64,000 nucleotides of DNA, taken from positions 3,872,392-3,936,391 of the forward strand of contig RQOL01000616.1 in NCBI GenBank assembly GCA_013076295.1, in the 5' to 3' direction. Position numbers and translations under genes: made by a program. This DNA comes from Sanderia malayensis. Its lineage: Eukaryota > Cnidaria > Scyphozoa > Semaeostomeae > Pelagiidae. Positions 41,201-51,666 of the stretch are shown here, piece after piece (within the stretch, counting starts at the first letter, position 1; each line of letters starts with the position of its first letter). A model generated the notes under the pieces. The model was not told the DNA's origin, ran no database searches, and worked only from the letters and a program-made list of their open reading frames with translations.

Positions 41201-41649
41201 CGGATATTAAAATACCTATTCCACGGAGAAACGTTTAAAAACATCCAATTGCAGCTCAATAAATAAACTCAAAAAGATAGATAAAGTTGATGATATGGGC
41301 TGCATTCCACTTTCAAAAGAGATCAGGAAAGATAAGAAAAATGTGATCCAAGAGATTTGAATAAGGAATTTCCTTTATAAGAAAGATAGGCTAGTGATAT
41401 TTGCTTTTCGGGTTATAAATGCAAAATTTTAATTCTTCTATCTTCATAGCATAGATTCCGACTGATAACATTGATAAAGGCTATCCTTAGTTTTTTAACT
41501 ACAAATACATAGCTCAAAAGTAACCGATTATTTGTTATTAGAAAAACTTGATAGATTCAAATAGATGAGGCACTGGTAGCTAATCTACAATATGAAGCAA
41601 GCAGAATGAATTATACAAAATGAGAAACATATTCATGATGCGGAATGAT

Positions 41650-41735
41650 GTAGGATAAAGCGGACAGTAGATTTGATCCCCCTTTCAACTTGGCCTAGGT
41701 TCGAGTCTACTCTGTATGTTGATCAATGCATTTTG
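41650..41735 (+). repeat. tRNA-like segment, possible SINE head
   Basis: GGATAAAGCGGAC resembles an A box and GGTTCGAGTCTAC a B box, about 45 bases apart. No good cloverleaf was found. Weak. Confidence 0.3.
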
Positions 41736-42620
41736 ATAAAAACAATGCAACAATGCATAAACGTAGTGTAAATGGGGAGTGTGTTAGAAAACCCTTTGCC
41801 TATGGGTGTTCGCCCCTTGTAAAGCATGATACAGAATCAAAGCATTGGGCAGAAGCATCGAGCTAAAAAAGGGAAAATATGGGTAAATATATTTGATTGA
41901 CGTGATCGTACTGCGCAGGCGCCAGGAACAAATCAAAATAAAACCAAATGCTATGTCATAAAGATAAGCATATCACGAAGTTGTTTGCAACTTATCACGG
42001 TATGAAGCACTTTTTAACAAACTTGATATATAGTCTTATAAAACCAGCTGTTCTGCACAGATATTTCTAAATAACAAAAATTAATGAATACGTTCTTCTT
42101 TAAAATGATTAGTTTAACCTCGTGTAGCAGAACAACTGAACAGAGGATCGTGTGTTGACCTTCTTCATTTGACCCATTTGTAAAAGACGACTTTTCTGTG
42201 CCTTTTATCGTTCTATTTAAATAGAGACAGATGTTCATACAGTAATATCTTTATTACGTGTTCTTTAGGTATCAAAGAACGGGTAATAAAGAAATATCTA
42301 TAGAAAATTAAAAAATGTGTGTGTTGTGTTGTCTACCGGGGGGCTACATAATGAATAGATTTTAAAATATGAGGCATACAGAAGCTTATTCGTGAACACC
42401 GTTTGCGCGAGAACGCAATGTAGTCGATTTCTATTTAAAATTAATTAAATTCTCATAAGGTCCATCCATTTCCAGATCATAATGCCTGATGATGCACAGA
42501 GAACAGGTAATATATATGTGCAGTAAAGAAAACAAATATCTGCATCTTGAAACAAGTACAGTAAGTCCCAACATATAATACACGGACATATAAGAAACTC
42601 GATCCTGCTTGCTTGCAGCG

Positions 42621-42686
42621 AACAATAGGAAGAACAATGGTCTTTTGTTCAAAAACAATAGGAAGAACAATGATCTTTTGTTCAAC
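42621..42686 (+). repeat. Tandem duplication, 33-bp unit
   Basis: AACAATAGGAAGAACAATG is present at 42621 and 42654, followed in both copies by TCTTTTGTTCA after one changed base. Confidence 0.9.
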
Positions 42687-42742
42687 CACAATATGCTGTA
42701 CCAAAAAGTCTTGCTCCTTATATGCGGGGACTTATTGAAATC

Positions 42743-42784
42743 AATTATAAAACCAATATGTCCATTCATATTGGTTTTATAATT
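42743..42784. repeat. Perfect inverted repeat, 18-bp arms, 6-bp loop
   Basis: AATTATAAAACCAATATG (42743-42760), loop TCCATT, then its exact reverse complement (42767-42784). Confidence 0.95.
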
Positions 42785-42833
42785 TGTACTGTGTTGGGTT
42801 CGACAACATTGCTGATGCTGACTCAGCAAATCC

Positions 42834-42874
42834 AAATTCAGGTAATCAGAAGAATTCTCTGATTACCTGAATTT
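42834..42874. repeat. Perfect inverted repeat, 17-bp arms, 7-bp loop
   Basis: AAATTCAGGTAATCAGA (42834-42850), loop AGAATTC, then its exact reverse complement (42858-42874). Confidence 0.95.
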
Positions 42875-43588
42875 TGACTTTTTGAACTGCTTTAATTAAT
42901 TTAATTTTGTTTTAATATTTTTTCTCCTGTTACTTGTCTTTACATGAAGTGAATGACTGAAAATTACGATGTCTAATATGTCCATTCATTCCTCAAGGCT
43001 GTGTCACTCATTGTTCAGAGAATGTTTCTTTAAGCGCAGATGCGTGACCACGCAACCCCCTGGCGTTAGCAAAATAGAGCCGCTGCGAAGGAGATTTGAC
43101 AGATGTTCCTTTCAAGATAGTTATTTATATTTGTTTTCATTGTATCTCTGTGTACTAATCAAGTGGACGAAATCGAATGAGCGGATTAAACTCAAAAGCG
43201 AGTATGGAATAAAGAACTTTAGAATAAAGAAATAATCAATTTTAAATCAATCATCAGACATTCATGTTGTGTGGGTTTACAATTACGTCTGACAGAAAAC
43301 GAGTCGTTCATTCAAACAAGGGAAACTGCTGTATCGCGTTGTGTCATGCCATGTATCCCAGAGGAGTTTGACAGAATTTATTCAATACTCCCCTCCCTTA
43401 GCATTGAGGTGGATTACTCAATCACACCTATACCATGAATACGTATTTCATTGGGTTAGCGTTTAGTACGTCACGTCAATGTTCTTGTTGATGTTGGAAG
43501 ACATGCATATCCTCGTATAAAACAGTGACCAATGCATGAATCTCGAAACAGGGTAACTGCGTGTGTGAAAGCGTGCAATTTAAAACAC

Positions 43589-43684
43589 CGTAAGTCCTCG
43601 ATTAAGCCCCCACCCTCGAAAAAGCACCCACCTTAAAATAGGTTTCTTTAAATAAGCCCCCGCGGGCTTAATGGAGGACTTACG
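43589..43684. mobile_element. Short MITE, about 96 bp
   Basis: The left end CGTAAGTCCTCGATTAAGCC and the reverse complement of the right end match with one mismatch in the first 20 bases. The inside is C-rich on the left and G-rich on the right. No target duplication was resolved. Confidence 0.7.
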
Positions 43685-44151
43685 CTATGCTGTTCTTGTT
43701 AGCAGCAATCTTCCGTACAATGTAAGGCAACCTGCTTTCAGCAGATCGAGAAAAAACACACGAAAGTAGGCAATTAAAAGGCGTCGAAGCCAGATCTATC
43801 CTTCTCAGAATGAAAAGCTTTCGTTGATTAGCTGAACAAAAAGGCGAAGACATGAGAATAAGTGAATAGGTGGAGATCAAAACGAAAAGACTATGCACTA
43901 CCTACTTTACATGAATCTACTACTAACCACAATGCGCAGTGCTCACAAACAATTGTATTTAGCTTAATCGGTTCTTCGTGTAATCTACCCACACTGAAAG
44001 CGCTCACAGCTTACCAATTTAGCTCAAAGATTAGTCATAGCTCGTGATTCTAGGCCTACACTGGTTCAGTTGTAAATGCAAGTGCTTGCATGTTTCTAGT
44101 TTCACTGACAAAAATAACATAATCGACGTATTTCTGCAGTAAATAACAAAC

Positions 44152-44708
44152 ATGAATACAGCAGTGGTGGCAGCTGGGAGTGGGGCATGCAGACGAAAGC
44201 CTACGAATTGTAAGTTGCCCTTTTTTCGAATTATCCTTCTGCGTTTATATTTAACTGACGCATTCAAGTTAATTTTCCTTGTTTACTTGTATAAACACGG
44301 CCTTAAGAACTATCTTCTTAGCATCCAATGGTGAAAATCTATGAAAATCCATGACATATAAAAGTATTAAACTAAAACTTGATAAACATTGAAAACCTGA
44401 TATGAATTATGGTCTGATCCGAATGTAGAAAAGTTGGTTGAATAGAAAGTCCGACTTTGAGATGACGCAGCAGTTTTACCAAATTTGGCGCAGGAATGTT
44501 TTTAAAGTATGACTCAAAGAAATCGTTCAAAGGTTGTTTTATGATTTGCACTTTTATTCCTGTAGCTGCTAAGAAAAGCAAAAAGAAAGACAAAGAAGAA
44601 ACAAAGGAGAAGACAAGTGATAGGAACCCGTACCAACAACCAGTACCATCTCAAGAAAGACATCCAACAGTCAGTCAAGACTCTTCAAAACATACGTCAC
44701 ATAAATGA
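44152..44708 (+). CDS. Possible small lysine-rich protein, 66 aa, unrecognised
   Basis: Two exons are proposed: 44152-44209 (MNTAVVAAGSGACRRKPT) and 44566-44708. A strong donor (GTAAGT) and acceptor (CCTGTAG) join them in matching phase 1, giving 201 nt including the stop. The second exon opens with a basic patch (KKSKKKDKEETKEK) and continues as a polar, Gln/Pro/Ser-rich tail ending HTSHK. I do not recognise the family. It lies about 1.8 kb upstream of the Xlox-like gene on the same strand and could be an independent small gene, a non-coding transcript or chance. The exon pair does not splice in frame into the Xlox-like homeobox exon, because that join creates a stop. Confidence 0.35.
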
Positions 44709-46520
44709 CAAAGGTACTTGACGTTCAGTATGGCATTTCTATATTTCATTGCCTTGATATTCCCCAAATTCCAAGGAATTGAAGAATCAGTTAAGAAGAA
44801 TCAGTTAAGTCTGAAAAATCAGTTGTGCATAATCTATCTATCTTCAACCAATTGATATTTGGATGTCAATCTTTCTGCCAAATTTTTCCCCTTCAAATTC
44901 AAGACTAGAAAAACTCAGTGCTACCAGAATCTAGAAGATTATTCCAATTTTCCTCACGTTCCTTTCAATCCACAATTCCCTTCATTCCCGCTCCCTTCAA
45001 AGTTCCTGGTCCTTAAATATCGTCATCTTTTTCTAGTTCCAAATTCGCCAAGCAATGCAGGAATTACTTTTGGGGTGGACCGAGGTTTAAAATGCTGACT
45101 TGTTATTTGAGATGAAGAGTAGCCAGGTTTTGCAGAATTTCATTGGGTCATTTGAAGGAGGCATTGATATGAAGACTGTCAATGAAGCTTTGTTGTTCCA
45201 CATTTTAACATACATATGCAATGTAGTAATGTAGTATATTACTTTTGACTGACACATAATACATATTAATTTCAATTAGCTTGAAGGATGTGGTGTGCAA
45301 TTATCGACACTGCTGTATGATTAACATAGTGCACTGAAGAAAACTTTGATTCTCTGTTTCTGAACCATGTTATAAATGATTTGCTTAATAGCATATGGGC
45401 ACGCTCGTAAATCATAACACGATTGATAATTTGATAATCATTTTAATTTCATTCCGTAATTACCACTCCAACACAGGAAGCAAGCTTGCCCCCACTACGA
45501 AAAAGCCTTGTACAGATAATGAATAACTGGCTATATAGTGGCCGCCAGCGCTTGGTGTGATCGCAGTTCTAATAGAATAGAGTGGATCACATTGTAGCCC
45601 CCGGCCGTGACGTGTGACATTAGCGGAGAGAGATGAAAATGTCACTTTTGAATAGAGAATGTTGTCCCGAAATGGAGAATGAAAGATTTTCAGCTGGTTG
45701 CTCCGGTTCGTCTTTGTCATTCTGAGCACATCGCAAAACGAATTGCGCACCGACCGAGAAAAACATAATCAGGATTAGGAAATACGGACTTAGAAGCGTT
45801 GAAAAGCAACCACAGCAGTGGTGGCGGAGCCATGTGGCCTAGACTCGATTCTACAGCAGAGAAACACCTCGCCCAATGAAAAACCTTCTCAAAGACACGC
45901 CGAAAAGTGATAAATGACCACACCGACAAGTACCAACTGGTCGCCAGACTCCTTATACAACGCTTGTCTGAAGAGGCTGTTGTTGTATGGCGGCTTCGAT
46001 TGTTCGCCATTGCCAGCCCATGTAGCCATTAACCGGAGCACCAATGAGCTATAATACATCAATAATGCATATAACAGTTTTACTATTCAAAAGTAAAAAT
46101 AAACATTGGTGAAATGGTGAACATTTTAGAGATATTCCTTTTCGTCATGGTACTAATCAACAAAATTTAATTCGTTCTTTGTGACTTGAGTTTCACTATG
46201 CATCGAATTCCCAAATGCATCATCCTCTCCTCGCTTTCTACCAAGATCAACCAAGACGTCTCCAAGTTTATCAGCTTTCATTTTAGTCCATGAACACGCT
46301 CTGATTATCTGAAAGAACCATGTAAAAAACACACGACACGGTACTAATGAGCATCGTTATGGCTGTGTGTTCCGTTGCACGGCCAACGGCTCACGGCTTA
46401 ATGAGAACGTACTGAGATCACTTTGGTTAAAGCTCAGTTACGCCGACGTGAGGTCAAATCTACAGGAGGAAGAATAAAAGCAAACAGATGCCAGTTGTTG
46501 AGATGTTGTGTATCTGATGA
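44709..46520. other. Intergenic upstream of the Xlox-like gene
   Basis: No supported exon. Open frames at 45460-46010 on the minus strand have no splice signals or recognised domains. The last few hundred bases should include the promoter of the Xlox-like gene. Confidence 0.4.
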
Positions 46521-49128
46521 ATGGCAAGGTAAACAGCACATTGTTTTGTTTTTGTCATATTCTCCAGTCGAGATTCAAAAGACGGTGAAAAGGACAAAAG
46601 AGAAGACTTCATGGGCCTCATGGAAGGTAGTGGACATTTTGAAGATTCTGTGACAACACAGAGACTGTATTGGTACAGAAAACAGAGACTGACGCATAGC
46701 ACGACACCAGCAACGCCACGTACAATGTATATGCAGCAACACACGATGCCAAACGTAAACACCAACGATGCTTACAGATCCGACATTGCAGCAGGAGTTG
46801 CAATGAGCAGCAATGGTCAATGTTCGTCTTCAAATGGGAGGGCAGTGCAGCACGATAAGGGACGTTTGAGTTCCTGCAGGTTTGACAGAGCTGAACAGTA
46901 CTCTTGCTCTTCACCACCAGAGGGAAAAGAAACCAAAGTAACAACAGCAAAGAAAGATCTCAGCAATTTACCACCTTTAGATATATCAGAAGTGATTGAG
47001 ACACTCACGACGTTATCAAGCGAAGGCAAATTGGGCAAATCTAATCCTCAACCTAAAGATGCATCTGATAATGAAAGTTTGAAAATAAAAGGTAAGGCAA
47101 TGATCAATAAAATTTACTCTCGGTATAATACTGCCACATATATCTGAAACTCCGAAGGAAAATAAAAATTTGGTCAACATATCGAGAGTTCAAGACATCC
47201 CAAGGTTTGGTCTTTTTCTTGGTGGGAAGTAACAATTTTTTCGAAAAAGCGAAATGCTCGAGATAACCGGTATTATTTGAAAACGTGAAAGTCATTTGCA
47301 GTCAGAAGTTTTCTTTGACTGAAATGCAACTACATAACCGCATACATGCATGCAACAACAAACAATATTATTTGAAAGAAGCTTGAGCAGATAATCAAAC
47401 AATGTCGTGACTACTAAAGCTAAACTTCCCATGTATTTGCCATTGCAACGTGAAAACAAGGCATGAATACAAGGAAAGTGAAAGCAGAAGTACGTCAATG
47501 TGCATCAATAAAGTTCTGCTTTGTTTGTCTGCAAAGTGTGTGTTTGTTTATGTGTGGGAAGGGGAGGCGATGGAAGAAAAAGAACATGCTTGAAAGAACC
47601 AATCGCCAGATTGTTAATTCTGGCACATTTTTGTCATGAAATGCATCACACTGCTAAATCTGACATCATGCAGTTTCAAGAGCGTGGTGCAAGGTGTCAT
47701 TGAGATAAAGACACGAGTTAAGGTTAATTATACACATTACTTTTAATCAGCTCAGCTGTAGGTAGTTAAAGACCCTCTGCAATAAGTCAATACTCAAGAA
47801 TCACCGTTTTAATCAAACTTAAACAACGTTTTAAACAAACTGAAGCTTTATTGTGTAACAGTTTCGAATCTTGTTCACAAAAACCATGGCTGTGCCCAAA
47901 CGAAGCCCTGAAGCGATCCTGTCAAGACAAATTTCTTCAAATCTCGAGATATATATCTTGCATGACCATTCTCTTACATTCCTGTCAAATGCAGAGTGTT
48001 CACAACAAATTAAACGTCAATTTATCCACTTCAGATAAACACGATACATGCGGGAACATAGCTGCCATTATAATTTTAGTATAGGTCAAAATAGCTAACA
48101 TACGCCGTAGAGACAAGTTAAGGAGAGAGAGAAAAGCACTAGAATAAGAGAGACAAGCTCTAAAGTGAAAGACGAGCTCTAGAAGCAAGGTCCTCTGGAA
48201 GCAAAAGAAAAACAAGGTCCAGAATGATAAAGACAAGCTCTAGAATAAAAGAGGCAGAAAGGCATACCTATAATGAGAGAAATGGGCTTGAGAGAGAGAG
48301 AAGTGCTTTGGAAATTTAATACACACATGCCCACTTATAGAGCATGTGCACAAAGGACAAATATGCATTTAAAATTAGCATTGGGTGCATTTAGCATTGG
48401 TAACAGTTAATCTCGTATATCTCACGTAAATGTTAATCTTACTAATAGCACAAATTGAAGTTGCATGCTAAGAAAATGCGCAAAAAGGGATTTTTGATAA
48501 TATCACCACAATCACAACTGTATCAAATTTTAGGTAAGAGCCTGATATTGTAGGCTTAACGTCGTAATGAAGTATCTAGTTTTCTTGGCCATAATAAACC
48601 ACAAGATTATCCTTGTGTGACAAGTTTTGAAAATAGCTTTTTTATGGAGGTGCACTTGACCTCATAGTCAGACGATTATGGAAATCTCACAAAGGGATTT
48701 TCTATTCTTTTATCTCATAATTAATTCATTTAACTGCAATCCTCCTATTCTGTATAAGATATAATTGATTATATACTTATCGCTTTCTTACTGGAAAGCC
48801 GTCCTGTCGCCATGAGTGTGTCTGGCGTCTGACTGGCAAATTCTTTTACTTTTTGGCAGAGGAGAAAGATGACGACGAAGAGCCCCCAAAGTCGTGGAGA
48901 TCAGCCAAAGTGAAGAAGAGAACGCGGACCACGTACACAAGGGCCCAGCAAGTCGAACTGGAAAAGGAATACCACTACAGTCGCTACATATCGAGAGCGA
49001 GGAGAATAGAACTTGCACGGGCGTTAAATCTAACTGAAAAACACATCAAAATATGGTTTCAGAACAGGCGCATGAAAGAAAAACGTGATGATGATGATAG
49101 GGATGAGACTGATGGGTCTGGGCCTTGA
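46521..49128 (+). CDS. Xlox: Xlox/Pdx-like ParaHox homeobox transcription factor
   Basis: The homeobox exon (48860-49128) joins exon 46568-47091 in phase 1 without a stop. A tiny first exon, ATGGCAAG (46521-46528) followed by a 39-nt intron, is the most economical start and gives 266 aa; the alternative is the ATG at 46611. The homeodomain (about 196-255) has [22 protein letters not shown] and [16 protein letters not shown]. His44 plus the RTRTxYTRAQ arm and ISRxRRIELA are Xlox/Pdx hallmarks. HYSRYI at 21-26 and Glu at 56 are instead Cdx-like. An Asp/Glu-rich tail follows. No FPWMK hexapeptide is obvious; KSWRSAK six residues before the homeodomain is the only candidate. It should be a nuclear DNA-binding protein. 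Homeobox identity is certain, family assignment fairly good, and the N-terminal start uncertain. Confidence 0.8.
47092..48859 (+). other. Xlox-like intron before the homeobox exon, 1.8 kb
   Basis: Phase 1, donor GTAAGG, acceptor TTTGGCAG. Contains the purine-rich repetitive stretch listed below and no further exon. Confidence 0.7.
48118..48300 (+). repeat. Degenerate purine-rich tandem repeat
   Basis: GACAAGCTCTA or close variants with intervening GA-rich tracts occur at least four times. It is a decayed minisatellite in the intron. Confidence 0.6.
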
Positions 49129-49849
49129 TCAACGCTGATATATTCACAGAAGACGAGCAAGAAGCCTCATAGCGAAACACCCAGGTTCGTAAAGCAGCAC
49201 AATTTATCCAATATAACTCTCTCTCTCAAGTCACTGTTCACTGACTTAGTAGCTAAGCTATAGTCTTTTTGAAACACGAGAAACACTAACTGCCAATATA
49301 TAGCACTGCTATGCACAAATCTGGTAAGAATAAGAAGACACAATACACACAAACAGTTAAGATGCTGCTAAGAAGGTCCTCATTAATGCATGATGTATAG
49401 TCAGAGTCTATAGAACATCATGGCCCCACTATGATTAGCGTTGTAAGATAACCTTATAGACTCTAATATACACTCAGATATGTAAGGATGGATGAAAGCA
49501 TTTTTGACAAATAAAAAGGACGCTTGTTGTAAATATGGCATCTCTTAAACGACTATTTCAAGTTTGATCTCATTATGGATCAAGAACTTAGTAGTCAATA
49601 CTTTAATCGACATTTGCGGGTATCCGTGATAGAATTGTATCGCTTTACAAGTCGATAAACGAGTTTATTAGCGTCTTTGCCTTATGCCGTATTAAGATAT
49701 GGTTCTTAACTGTGGAGAGGCCGGTGAAACAGCAATGAATGCAACGGCACGTGTCTAGCAACAAATAGTAGTGAGATAGAATTGAATACCCTGTACACTT
49801 TGTATTATTTTATATGATGACCCTGTGTATATGTTATATGCAAAATCAA

Positions 49850-49945
49850 ATTGCGAAGATTTTGAAGCAGTATTTTTCACAAGTATAAACTGCGAAGGTT
49901 TTGAAGAAGTATTTTTTCACAAGTATAAACTTCGAAGGTTTTGAA
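49850..49945 (+). repeat. Tandem repeat, about 41-bp unit, 2.5 copies
   Basis: GCGAAGRTTTTGAAGMAGTA then TTTTTCACAAGTATAAAC recurs, with a third partial copy. Confidence 0.85.
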
Positions 49946-50906
49946 TATGGAGATGAGTTATGTAGGCATCGGGGAAAGACGGATGAGTATGCTTGAAAAC
50001 CAGATTTTAAGTTGTTTGCAATTGAGGTGAATTGCAAAGGGAATAAACGGAACGAATCCCTGCAGGTGAAAAGTCGTGAAAATCGTGAGTTGACCACAAT
50101 CCTATCCAATTGGTTGACTTGTCAATCGTCGTTCCCTAGTAAGCCAAGCAATAGCATACCCTGTCTCTTGTTAGTCTTGCACGTTCACAGACACAAGAAC
50201 AGCCGACAATAAGCTGGCGCCAATCCCAGAAACACCAGCAGTCAATCGGCGGTTACCAGAAAGAGACTGTTCCAACCGAGGCTAAAGGGTATATGTCCAT
50301 CGCTGGGTCATCCCAACAGGTTCTGTAGCAGCAAAATGGCTAACAGCTGGAATGCATGCATGCATATAATGCATCAGATGACAAATTGTATATTACTGCA
50401 ACACGCGATACCAAGTCAGTATCTCGTGCTTCCATACGTTGCGTTGGTTTCGTGGCAGCGGTACAACAATGCCGCTGCATTTCACAGATAAAGCGTTAGG
50501 CTGAAAATAGACTCCACTAAACGTTTAATCAGAACGACGAGCACGTATTTGAATGGTGTGGGAAAACAAAGATTCGCACTTGCGTAGAAATGTGTGCGCA
50601 CATCAATGACGCTTTCTGCGATGTTTGCGATCGTATGCCACGGGAAGAATGACTTCCAGGGCCATGGCTGAGCATGTAGACCCTCGAGTGTCATAGCCAG
50701 AAAACTCAGATTCCAAACCAAGGATGCTTTCCTTGTAAAGAGGCATCATATCACATTACCATGCTGTAACTGGGCCTGGGCGTTGATCGTACAACACAGA
50801 ATAGCGATCATCCATACATAATCATTCTCAAAACCTATACAATCATACGCAGATCATCCGAAAGGGCCAAAGACAAAATTATTACCAAATCAAGAGTGAT
50901 GTTGTT

Positions 50907-51155
50907 TCATTCATCTTCTTCAGGAACATTGGTGAACATGTAATATTGTACTGATATATCGATTCCTTGAAGGTTTCTTGAAAAATGAATAACATCTTTC
51001 AGGTGTTGATGATTCTGAAAATGGTCAAATCCATGCTTGTTACAGCTCGAGGTTAACCAGACAGGAAATAATTGGTCATTGAATTGGCGCCATTTATAAG
51101 GCCGCTTACTAACACAATCTACTTCTTCTATACCAGAAACATCCATCAATGACAT
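50907..51155 (-). CDS. Unrecognised open reading frame, 82 aa
   Basis: A single open frame begins MSLMDVSGIEEVDCVSKRPY and ends NVPEEDE. It has protein-like composition (several Trp, His, Cys and Phe; RPYKWRQF, FDHFQNHQHLKDVIHFS), unlike the low-complexity frames around it. I cannot name a family. It could be a real short gene, the last exon of a longer minus-strand gene whose upstream exons I could not find, or a gene fossil. The neighbouring frame at 50482-50721 shows no consistent splice link. Confidence 0.25.
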   Translation of the reverse strand: MSLMDVSGIEEVDCVSKRPYKWRQFNDQLFPVWLTSSCNKHGFDHFQNHQHLKDVIHFSRNLQGIDISVQYYMFTNVPEEDE

Positions 51156-51254
51156 ATGGAAAGAAACATGATCATCTGAGACGGTCTGTTAAGGGACATT
51201 TTCTCAACGATTAAGGTTCAGCTATAGTCATCATACGGACTTCAATACTAGAGA

Positions 51255-51473
51255 CAGGGACGGCGCTACAGGGGGTGTAAGGGTGTGACACCCCCTTCCC
51301 CCTTCCCCTTCCCCTTCCCCATCCAAGCGACAGGAATCAGCACTTTACTCAACGAAATTGGCATTTTTTACTGCTCACTCGGCAAACCTGGCAGTAGTCA
51401 GCATAAGTTAAGAAATCAACTCAGCCACCAGACACCATTCACCCCCCAAAACATTTTTCTAGCGCCGCCCCTG
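51255..51473. mobile_element. hAT-like MITE, 219 bp
   Basis: Left end CAGGGACGGCGCTA and the reverse complement of the right end CAGGGGCGGCGCTA match at 13 of 14 bases. Flanking 8-mers ACTAGAGA and ACCAGAGC agree at 6 of 8, consistent with an aged 8-bp duplication. It has a pyrimidine-rich block (CCCCCTTCCC repeats) inside. A related copy lies in an HPF1 intron. Confidence 0.75.
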
Positions 51474-51666
51474 ACCAGAGCAATACAAATGAGCTTACAG
51501 ATAAACAAGGTCGAGATTCAAGCTTTGCTTGTCCTGAATTATGAAGTATAAAGCATAACAAGGTAAGGTCTTTGCGCAGAAATTATACCGAGTATTTTAG
51601 CTTTTTCAATATAATAACATTATGAGAGCAAAGGAGGTTTTGGTGCACAGCTTATGCACAATAGGA

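Larger units (their letters stand above)
32243..44151. other. 11.9 kb gene-poor interval between Gsx and the next small gene
   Basis: Beyond the Gsx 3' UTR I see no supported exon on either strand; frames here are short and lack flanking splice signals. Repeats inside are listed separately (tandem repeats, AT microsatellite, SINE-like segments, hairpins, a MITE). Confidence 0.5.
49129..51254. other. Intergenic downstream of the Xlox-like gene
   Basis: Contains a short tandem repeat (49850-49945) and an isolated 82-codon frame (50907-51155, -). Otherwise nothing recognised. Confidence 0.4.

Noticed and set aside
45460..46010. Two overlapping minus-strand frames of about 96 codons
   Set aside because: No recognised domain or splice context; likely chance or old repeat.
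46460..46950. Minus-strand frames of 76-110 codons opposite the Xlox-like exon
   Set aside because: Antisense shadows; the plus strand has matching splice phases into the homeobox exon.
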